From contig JAJUGM010000050.1 of NCBI GenBank assembly GCA_029268165.1, positions 1 to 12,370 on the forward strand: 12,370 nt of DNA, in the 5' to 3' direction. This DNA is from Bacteroidota bacterium. Its GTDB lineage: Bacteria; Bacteroidota; Bacteroidia; Bacteroidales; UBA10428. Position 1 is the first letter of the stretch. The number at the start of each line of letters is the position of its first letter. The notes below the pieces were generated by a model that worked only from the letters and a program-made list of their open reading frames with translations, had not been told where the DNA came from and searched no databases. This document shows positions 6,352 to 12,370 of the stretch, one piece after another. A program made the translations under genes and the position numbers.

Positions 6352-8541
6352 CTACCGCGTAAACAGGAGCTCACGGTATTTTGGCAAGGGCCAGTATTCG
6401 TCATCAACAATAAATTCGAGCTTATCAACGTGATAACGGATGTCATTCAGATACGGGAATACTTTTGTCGCGTATGCCATAGCTTTTTCCCTTACGTCTT
6501 CGATTTTATTTGCCGCTTTACGGGCTTCAATCATTTCATTTACTTTTGCCTTAATGTAACTTGTGTGCTCAGAAATCTCACGGATAAGCTCAAGGCGGCC
6601 GGAGGCAATTTCCTTAAATTCCTTTTCGCTGAAGATTTCCCTAAGACCTTTAGCACTCTCAATTAATTCGCTCTGATATCTTACCGCAGTGGGTACGATA
6701 TGATTAAGTACAAGGTCTCCAAGCACGCGTGATTCAATCTGAATTTTTTTTGTATAACTTTCCCAGCGTACATGGGTGCGGGCTTCCAGTTCGCGTTCAC
6801 TCATTACATCAAAACTGGTAAATAATTTCTTTGATTTTTCAGTAAGGTAATAATCAAGTGCTTCTACCGGATTGGTAATGTTCTTTAACCCGCGTTTTTC
6901 AGCTTCTTTTTTCCATTCTTCAGAATAATTGTTGCCTTCAAAAAGGATGGGTTTGGCTTCAATACTGTATTGCCTGATTATCTGAAAGATTGCTTCATCC
7001 TTTTTTACGCCTTTGTTTATGAGTTTGTCAACATCTTTCTTAAATTCAACCAATTGTTCGGCAACGGCGGTATTAAGTGCAATCATTGCAGCAGCGGGAT
7101 TGGCAGATGAACCAACCGCGCGGAATTCAAATTTATTACCTGTAAAAGCAAATGGTGAAGTACGGTTGCGGTCGGTATTATCAAGCAAAATCTGAGGAAC
7201 TTTAATAATATTGAGTTTTAGTTCAGTTTTTTCATCAGGTGTCATTTTTTTGCTGGATACCTTTTTCTCAAGCTGTCCGAGCATTTTTGTCAGCTGTGAG
7301 CCTATAAAAACAGAAATTATTGCAGGAGGGGCTTCATTGGCTCCTAATCTGTGTGCATTACCGGCTGAAGTTACACTTGCCCTCAGTAAGTCAGCATGTT
7401 TATATACTGCTTTTATTATGTTAACAAGGAAAGTAAGGAACTGCAGATTTGATTTCGGATTTTTACCAGGTGAAAGCAGGTTTACGCCGGTATTTGTTGC
7501 AAGTGACCAGTTACAATGTTTTCCGGAACCATTTATCTCATTAAATGGTTTTTCATGGTGCAGTACTGCGAAATTATGGTGTTTTGCCACTTTTTTCATC
7601 AGGTCCATCAGTAAAACATTATGATCGACGGCAAGGTTGCACTCCTCAAAAATAGGGGCACATTCAAACTGGTTAGGAGCTACTTCATTATGCCTTGTTT
7701 TAACAGGTATTCCCAGCTTATAAGCTTCAATTTCGAATTCGTTAATAAATGCAGTAACTCTTTCAGGGATTGAGCTGAAATAATGATCTTCAAGCTGCTG
7801 GTCTTTAGCAGATGCATGTCCCATCAGTGTCCGTCCGGTAAGTATCAGGTCAGGACGTGCCTGATAAAGTGCTTCATCAACAAGAAAATACTCCTGTTCC
7901 CAGCCTAATGTTGAAATCACTTTTGTAACATCCTTGTCAAAATACTGACAAACATCAACTGCTGCCTTGTCAATAGCATATAAAGCCTTAAGCAGAGGTG
8001 TCTTATGATCAAGCGCCTCACCTGTGTAAGATACAAATATTGTAGGAATGCTTAAGGTTTTTCCTACAATAAATGCAGGTGATGAAGGATCCCATGCTGT
8101 ATAGCCTCTGGCTTCAAAGGTATTTCTTATTCCTCCGCTGGGAAAGCTTGATGCATCAGGTTCCTGCTGAACCAGAAGCTTGCCTGAAAAGCTTTCAATG
8201 ACCTCTCCGTCTTCTTTAAAATCAATAAAGGTATCATGCTTTTCAGCAGTTCCTTCAGTCAAAGGCTGAAACCAGTGAGTGTAATGTGTTGCTCCGTTTT
8301 CAATAGCCCATGCTTTCATACCCGAAGCTACCTGATCGGCTATTTTGCGGTCAATACGACTTCCTTTGTCAATAGCCTCCATAACGTGATTAAATGCCTC
8401 GGTAGATAAGTATTTCTGCATTTTCTTCTTATCGAATACATTCATCCCAAAGTATTCTGATATTAACCCTGCAGGCGGATCGTATTTCACCGGCTTGTGG
8501 TGAAGGGATTCTTCGATTGCTTTAAATCTTATTATTGCCAT
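6352..8541 (-). CDS. glnN: Type III glutamine synthetase (GSIII)
   Basis: Makes glutamine from glutamate, ammonia and ATP in the cytoplasm; GSIII is the large form common in Bacteroidetes and cyanobacteria. The 729 residues fit the GSIII length (GSI is near 470). Family motifs, numbered from the ATG at 8541, are FPSGGIRNTFEARGYTAWD (133-151), the metal/substrate region GWEQEYFL (213-220), RHNEVAPNQFECAP (283-296), NGSGKHCNWS (337-346), LGANEAPPA (399-407) and DRNRTSPFAFTG (457-468). An in-frame TTG at 8547 would add two residues; the ATG at 8541 (MAIIRFKAIE) is the better start. The gene has its own candidate promoter and a strong terminator, so it looks monocistronic. No PII, ammonium transporter or nitrogen regulator gene is adjacent. 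Confidence 0.97.
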   Translation of the reverse strand: MAIIRFKAIEESLHHKPVKYDPPAGLISEYFGMNVFDKKKMQKYLSTEAFNHVMEAIDKGSRIDRKIADQVASGMKAWAIENGATHYTHWFQPLTEGTAEKHDTFIDFKEDGEVIESFSGKLLVQQEPDASSFPSGGIRNTFEARGYTAWDPSSPAFIVGKTLSIPTIFVSYTGEALDHKTPLLKALYAIDKAAVDVCQYFDKDVTKVISTLGWEQEYFLVDEALYQARPDLILTGRTLMGHASAKDQQLEDHYFSSIPERVTAFINEFEIEAYKLGIPVKTRHNEVAPNQFECAPIFEECNLAVDHNVLLMDLMKKVAKHHNFAVLHHEKPFNEINGSGKHCNWSLATNTGVNLLSPGKNPKSNLQFLTFLVNIIKAVYKHADLLRASVTSAGNAHRLGANEAPPAIISVFIGSQLTKMLGQLEKKVSSKKMTPDEKTELKLNIIKVPQILLDNTDRNRTSPFAFTGNKFEFRAVGSSANPAAAMIALNTAVAEQLVEFKKDVDKLINKGVKKDEAIFQIIRQYSIEAKPILFEGNNYSEEWKKEAEKRGLKNITNPVEALDYYLTEKSKKLFTSFDVMSERELEARTHVRWESYTKKIQIESRVLGDLVLNHIVPTAVRYQSELIESAKGLREIFSEKEFKEIASGRLELIREISEHTSYIKAKVNEMIEARKAANKIEDVREKAMAYATKVFPYLNDIRYHVDKLEFIVDDEYWPLPKYRELLFTR

Positions 8542-8717
8542 TTTCAAAAAATTTATATTATTTATGGGTCAAAAATATAAAATTTTTTAATATACCCTAT
8601 AAAAAATTAAAATATTTTTATAAAATAATAAAATTAATTAAATATAAAAATAAAATATGGGGGTATAATCATAAAATGTAAATATTTTGTAATCTAATGC
8701 CTGGTTTTTGCATTTTT
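8542..8717 (-). promoter_or_regulatory. AT-rich upstream region and candidate promoter of glnN
   Basis: The minus strand reads TATTTTTG (plus 8570-8577), a full match to the TAnnTTTG -7 box, about 28 bases before the glnN ATG. No clear TTTG is seen at -33. Further upstream, 8598-8658 is a run of 61 bases with no G or C, the kind of tract that bends or acts as an UP element. It is flanked by inverted TATACCC (8591-8597) and GGGTATA (8661-8667). A nitrogen-responsive operator is possible but not recognised. Confidence 0.4.
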
Positions 8718-9287
8718 TCAATCTGCCATAATTTCAGAAGCTGCGTCATTCAGTTTTTTAAGCCATTCTTCACCGTATTTTTGCTTTAGTGCTGATGAAG
8801 TAAATTTATAAACTGCTACATTTGTTGAACGGCCTAATATTCTTGCCGCATCACAAACATTCCAGATATCATAATTTACTGCTTCAAAACTTTTATACTT
8901 TTTTATTCTAACAGGATAAAGAAAACACGATATCGGTTTGCGGAAATTAACGACGCCGGCATGATAAGCATTTTCAATTGCACATCGGGCAATATCTTGC
9001 TCATATATCACATAGGCACATTCTTTGCCTTCAATCAAGGGGGTAACATATTCGTTTTCTTCATCAAGCACTGATACACCTTGCTCTTCAATTGCTTTTA
9101 TTCCTTCGTTGCGCATGAAGGGCTTTAATTCAGGAAATATTTCTTTAAGTATCAATATTTCATCATTTTCAAGCGGCGCGCCAGAATCACCTAATACACA
9201 ACAGGCTCCTTTGCATTTCTTCAGGTCGCAGACAAATTTCCCGGTAACCAGATCATCACTTACCAATGTGTTATCAATTTGTATCAT
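8718..9287 (-). CDS. DUF3109 family cysteine-rich protein
   Basis: A 189-residue soluble protein matching the DUF3109 family of Bacteroidetes, whose function is not known to me. It has no signal peptide or membrane segment. Eight cysteines stand out: C20, C25, C29 and C30 in VCDLKKCKGACC, then C90, C102, C121 (ISCFLYPVR) and C145 (NVCDAA). The spacing resembles YkgJ-type zinc/iron-binding clusters, so metal or Fe-S binding is likely by inference. The FRKPISCFLYPVRI and YDIWNVCDAA stretches are the most family-like parts. The ATG at 9287 is the only good start. It lies 176 bases upstream of glnN on the same strand; the gap contains the glnN promoter candidate, so cotranscription is not assured. 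Confidence 0.82.
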   Translation of the reverse strand: MIQIDNTLVSDDLVTGKFVCDLKKCKGACCVLGDSGAPLENDEILILKEIFPELKPFMRNEGIKAIEEQGVSVLDEENEYVTPLIEGKECAYVIYEQDIARCAIENAYHAGVVNFRKPISCFLYPVRIKKYKSFEAVNYDIWNVCDAARILGRSTNVAVYKFTSSALKQKYGEEWLKKLNDAASEIMAD

Positions 9288-9345
9288 GCAATTGAAAAGC
9301 TATTTACTAAATGTAAAAACAGGATTTGAAATGTGTAATCAGGGA

Positions 9346-9375
9346 TAAAAATAGGAAAAACATGACTTATTCAAA
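9346..9375 (-). promoter_or_regulatory. Candidate promoter for the DUF3109 gene
   Basis: On the minus strand TTTG (plus 9372-9375) is followed after 18 bases by TATTTTTA (plus 9346-9353), one base off the TAnnTTTG consensus. It lies about 60 bases before the ATG and downstream of the preceding gene's terminator, where a promoter is needed. Confidence 0.35.
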
Positions 9376-9444
9376 CTCTTTTTTGCGGCAAAAAGCTTAT
9401 TAGTGCATATAAACTTGTTTCTGAATGCTGATTTTATCAATAAA

Positions 9445-9468
9445 AAAGCTCCTTTTAAAAGGAGCTTT
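9445..9468 (-). terminator. Rho-independent terminator of the T9SS cargo gene
   Basis: A perfect 24-base palindrome has arms AAAGCTCC (9445-9452) and GGAGCTTT (9461-9468) around TTTTAAAA. On the minus strand it runs directly into a T-tract (plus A at 9442-9447). It lies 53 bases after the stop of the secreted protein gene. Confidence 0.8.
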
Positions 9469-9521
9469 GAATTATAAAGGGACCTGGATATGTAAAATAG
9501 ATGAATGTAAGCAGTTGTTTC

Positions 9522-10487
9522 TTATGGTTTAATATGTACAAACTGTTCACTGTATAATTTTTGTTCACCTGATTGAATAATAATTGTATAGGAACCGTCA
9601 GCTAGTTTGTTGGTTCTTATTACCATATTTTTATCTTTAATCATTCCGCTCTGCACAAGCTGACCCATAGGGTTGACAATTAAATAAGCAGCATTTATCC
9701 ATTCTGCAGGCGCAATAATTTTTATCTCACCCTTGGAAGGATTTGGGAAGATTACAGGTTTATCAACTGACTGTTCTATAATTTTATTTGTCTGTTCGCC
9801 AAAATAATGTTTACTCAGTGTGTCGGGGATTGGCGCTCCCTGACCAGGGGCATAAGCTCCGGTTACATCCCAGATGATATAATCAAAAAGTGCTGAATGG
9901 GAATAAGTCGCACTCTGGTCGCCAAATTTAAACCAATTATCAGTTCTGGCTTTGGTAGAGGTTCCTGATAATACCGGCGTAGGGTTTTCATCAACATAAA
10001 CCGTGAAATCAGCCCCGTTCATTACAAACCGGTAAATATGCCATTCGTCTGAGTTATTAAGGTAAGCCGCAATAGCCGGGGATTCTAATTGAACAGAATC
10101 GTCGTAACGTATTTGTAGTTTTGACCCTACACCGCTTGTGCTGTTACGTACGTCAATTTCTGCTACCCTTATGGAATTTGAGCCAGCTATACCTTTAATA
10201 CGCGCGACTATTGTGGCTTGTGTTCCTGTGCCGATATTCCATTCCATTTTATATGTCTGTTTCCCTTCAATTACAGGATGATCATACTTAAAAAGTTTAT
10301 TGCCTGCTGAATCAGGATCAGCAATTACTTCGGCCACAAATCCGGCATCGGGTGAATTATCACCGGCAACAAATGCCGGAGTACTCTCTGTAGGAAGTTC
10401 ATTTCCGTTATAAACCGTCCATGCCTGCGATTTGACATGAATGCTTACAAAAAACAACAATGAAAATAAAAACCATACTTTTTTCAT
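9522..10487 (-). CDS. Secreted protein with T9SS type A sorting domain and jelly-roll-like body
   Basis: A 321-residue predicted T9SS cargo. The signal peptide MKKVWFLFSLLFFVSIHVKSQA is cleaved near residue 20. Residues about 22-230 form a beta-rich domain with concanavalin/LamG-like features (KMEWNIGTGTQATIVARIKG, EWHIYRFVMNG, FTVYVDENPTPV, LFDYIIWDVTGAYAPG), suggesting a carbohydrate-binding or structural jelly-roll; this is an inference and no catalytic residues are recognised. Residues 243-321 are a type A C-terminal sorting domain with FPNPSKGEIKI (247-257), a middle strand block, LADGSYTIII (295-304) and the end YSEQFVHIKP. T9SS removes such domains during export across the outer membrane. 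The gene has its own terminator and a divergent Nudix neighbour, so it is probably monocistronic. Confidence 0.85.
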   Translation of the reverse strand: MKKVWFLFSLLFFVSIHVKSQAWTVYNGNELPTESTPAFVAGDNSPDAGFVAEVIADPDSAGNKLFKYDHPVIEGKQTYKMEWNIGTGTQATIVARIKGIAGSNSIRVAEIDVRNSTSGVGSKLQIRYDDSVQLESPAIAAYLNNSDEWHIYRFVMNGADFTVYVDENPTPVLSGTSTKARTDNWFKFGDQSATYSHSALFDYIIWDVTGAYAPGQGAPIPDTLSKHYFGEQTNKIIEQSVDKPVIFPNPSKGEIKIIAPAEWINAAYLIVNPMGQLVQSGMIKDKNMVIRTNKLADGSYTIIIQSGEQKLYSEQFVHIKP

Positions 10488-10640
10488 GGCTATGATAATT
10501 TTAATTAAACATCTTGATGCAAAATGCTTATTAAAGTTAAACGATGATAAATATTTAAATATACGAAAAACTGACTTTTTTTGGTAGTGATTTTGCCTTT
10601 TCAGTTATTCAAAAGATAAAGATATGTTTTTGGTTTATTG

Positions 10641-10671
10641 CTTGGCTTCTGATGCAAATTGCATATATTTG
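10641..10671 (+). promoter_or_regulatory. Bacteroidetes-type promoter for the Nudix gene, with operator-like dyad
   Basis: TATATTTG (10664-10671) matches the TAnnTTTG -7 box exactly, and CTTG (10641-10644) lies 19 bases upstream in the -33 position. The ATG follows 31 bases after the -7 box. The dyad TGCAAATTGCA (10653-10663) fills the spacer right up to the -7 box, so a repressor bound there would block the promoter. A related GATGCAAAATGC lies at 10516-10527. Confidence 0.5.
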
Positions 10672-10702
10672 AACAATAAACGAAATAAGTAATCTTCCTG
10701 CG

Positions 10703-11125
10703 ATGATATATGAAAAAGTGCCTCATATAACTGTGGGTGCCATAATCTCAAAAATGATTAATGGCAGCTTGCACATTTTGCTTACAAAACGTAACATAGA
10801 GCCTTTTAAATACTACTGGTGCATGCCCGGAGGACATGTAGATATGGGCGAGAAGGTTACTGATGCTGTAATTCGCGAAGTAAAAGAAGAAACCAGTCTT
10901 GATTTTAACCCTGTTTTCCTCGGATACCAGGATGAAATCTTTCCTGATCTCAACATACACAATGTCGTCCTTCTTTTTTACGGAGAAGCTGCCGGCAACT
11001 TAAAATCAGACGAAAAGGAAGTTTCCGGCATTGAATGGATTCCTGTTCAGCAGGTTTTATCCATGAATCTGGCTTTTCATCACCAGGCTGCAATAAGAAT
11101 GTTTCTTGAAAAGAAAGGCTACTGA
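10703..11125 (+). CDS. Nudix hydrolase
   Basis: A 140-residue Nudix-superfamily pyrophosphohydrolase, which cleaves a nucleoside diphosphate linked to another moiety. The Nudix box runs from G44: GHVDMGE (44-50), seven residues, then REVKEETSL (58-66). The metal-binding glutamates E59, E62 and E63 are present. The canonical Gly near the end of the box is Ser65 here. The WCMPGGHVDMGE segment is a common MutT-like form, so damaged-nucleotide or general NTP hydrolysis is possible, but the substrate cannot be read from sequence. It is a single gene with its own promoter. Its stop codon (11123-11125) abuts the stop of the convergent outer-membrane gene with no base between. Confidence 0.92.
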   Translation: MIYEKVPHITVGAIISKMINGSLHILLTKRNIEPFKYYWCMPGGHVDMGEKVTDAVIREVKEETSLDFNPVFLGYQDEIFPDLNIHNVVLLFYGEAAGNLKSDEKEVSGIEWIPVQQVLSMNLAFHHQAAIRMFLEKKGY

Positions 11126-12370
11126 TTATTGCATTTCGTCCTCAAAGTCCATTTCTCTTATTTCCTCGCCATTGCTATTGCGTCTTTGCTGCATATTATA
11201 ATTATTTATCCGGTATGATATTGTTAACATAACAACCGGCGCTTCACGCCTGAATTCATTGAAAGTATAAAATCCGGTACCCTTTGAGGTGAAAGAATTT
11301 TTCGCCGTTCCAAAGACATCACGAATATTAAGTGTCAGGCTTAACTTTTTATTAAACAGGTCTTTGCGAATAGCAAAATTGGTAAAGAAGAAACCATCAC
11401 GTTCGCCCTGAAGGGTAACACTTGGACCCCTGTACATACCCATTATCTGAATGCGTGTATCCCATTTTAGCCTGAAGATCATATTGCCGTTTGACCCCCA
11501 TGAGGTAGTCGTACGTTCAACAAAGTCGCCGTCATCATTCTCACCCGAAAGGGTATAACGGAATATATTTCCCGTAAGATTTACCTGCCACCATTTTGCA
11601 ATATTAATATTTGCCATGAGCTCAGCACCTGCTGACGATTCTTTATCGGCGTTACGGCTCGTGTTAATAAACACATTTGATACTGAATCATAAATAATAA
11701 ACCATGAGATGGTGTTTGCAGTCTGTCTGTAAAACGTTTCCAGAGAAATAAAATTCTTTTTAAACGGAAGCTGGAAATTTAATTCGTATGAATTTGAGAA
11801 CTCCGGAACCAGGTAAGGATTACCTGCCCGTATATTCTGGTTATCCATTACTTCCTTGAAAGGATTTAGGTCGCGTTCGTGGGGCCTTCTGATGCGACGG
11901 CTGTAACTCAGCTGCAACTGCATTTGTTTGGGGAACTGCTTTGTAATATAAAATGAGGGGAAGAAATGCAGTTTTTCATAACGATAATCTTCATTGAGTG
12001 TTACCTGATTAATATACCGGTTATCATATTCAGTGCGCAATCCTACCTGATATCCGAAGTTTTTGAAAGTTCCGGTATAAATACCATAAACAGATTGAAT
12101 GGCATCGACATATTCAAGTTTATTGCTGATATTGGGATTGTTTACCCAGTTGTTCTGGTCGGGGTCATAATCTTCATAAATATAATCGCTGTTATCAATG
12201 TCCCACCTTGACTGCAATCCGGCTTCAAATTTGGTATTTTCCTTTATCGGATATACATAATCCACCTGTGCACGAATGTTTTTTTCAGGTGTTTCTTCAC
12301 GCGAGCGGCTCCGGTCTGAGGCAGGCGTTATAATTTGCCAGCTACTGTTTGTGATATTTTCAATGAGATC
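11126..12370 (-). CDS. Outer-membrane beta-barrel protein, TonB-receptor-like (C-terminal part)
   Basis: The last 414 residues of a large outer-membrane beta-barrel are visible; the frame stays open to the right edge, so the 5' part, including any signal peptide and plug domain, is missing. The GTG at 12265 is internal and not the start. YSRRIRRP followed by LNPF, then NIRAGNPYLVPEFSNSYELNF, is the typical wording of the OMP_b-brl_3 class (TonB-dependent-receptor-like barrels) of Bacteroidetes. Alternating hydrophobic and aromatic strands continue through SLTLNIRDVFG and VVMLTISYRINNY, which should be among the last strands. A charged tail of about 20 residues ends in MDFEDEMQ, not in an aromatic residue. 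The ligand cannot be inferred. It converges with the Nudix gene with no intergenic space, and no terminator is seen within the window. Confidence 0.85.
   Translation of the reverse strand, partial: DLIENITNSSWQIITPASDRSRSREETPEKNIRAQVDYVYPIKENTKFEAGLQSRWDIDNSDYIYEDYDPDQNNWVNNPNISNKLEYVDAIQSVYGIYTGTFKNFGYQVGLRTEYDNRYINQVTLNEDYRYEKLHFFPSFYITKQFPKQMQLQLSYSRRIRRPHERDLNPFKEVMDNQNIRAGNPYLVPEFSNSYELNFQLPFKKNFISLETFYRQTANTISWFIIYDSVSNVFINTSRNADKESSAGAELMANINIAKWWQVNLTGNIFRYTLSGENDDGDFVERTTTSWGSNGNMIFRLKWDTRIQIMGMYRGPSVTLQGERDGFFFTNFAIRKDLFNKKLSLTLNIRDVFGTAKNSFTSKGTGFYTFNEFRREAPVVMLTISYRINNYNMQQRRNSNGEEIREMDFEDEMQ

Noticed and set aside
7013..7624. Plus-strand frames opposite glnN
   Set aside because: They are antisense to highly conserved glutamine synthetase motifs and resemble no known protein.
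8700..8720. AATGC/GCATT stem followed by T's
   Set aside because: The T-tract is on the plus strand while both neighbouring genes run on the minus strand, and the stem is only five bases.

Overview
The window looks like a chromosomal segment from a Bacteroidetes (probably Bacteroidales-like) bacterium. The reasons are an AT-rich genome with weak Shine-Dalgarno sites, several promoters of the Bacteroidetes TAnnTTTG (-7) type, a type III glutamine synthetase, a protein with a type IX secretion system (T9SS) sorting domain, a PorE-like TPR/beta-propeller/OmpA protein, a DUF3109 protein and an outer-membrane beta-barrel of the TonB-receptor-like class typical of this phylum.

Layout. Positions 1-510 (minus strand) hold the 5' part of a CRISPR cas3 gene. 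Its HD-nuclease motifs are all visible, but the reading frame is broken at a nine-A homopolymer, and the gene runs off the left edge. Positions 511-842 are an AT-rich divergent intergenic stretch with a 12-bp hairpin and a good promoter for the next block. Positions 843-3976 (plus) are a likely operon: era, a small Dabb-domain protein, der (engA) and a small lipoprotein, closed by a hairpin/T-tract terminator. Era and Der are the two KH-containing ribosome-assembly GTPases. From 4090 to 10487 everything is on the minus strand, in transcription order: a secreted T9SS cargo protein with a jelly-roll-like body (ending at its own terminator), a cysteine-rich DUF3109 protein, type III glutamine synthetase (ending at a strong terminator), and a 665-residue multidomain OmpA-family protein. 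A divergent intergenic region (10488-10702) leads to a plus-strand Nudix hydrolase (10703-11125). This meets, stop codon to stop codon with no spacer, a minus-strand outer-membrane beta-barrel gene that runs off the right edge.

How the genes work together. Most of the window is housekeeping: ribosome assembly and nitrogen assimilation. The T9SS cargo protein and the PorE-like protein are consistent with a cell that uses the phylum-specific type IX route, though they are not adjacent. The accessory part is the left edge, where a cas locus meets the era operon. I see no CRISPR array, tRNA, rRNA or insertion sequence in the window. No wholly new system is evident; the frameshifted cas3 is the observation most worth following.
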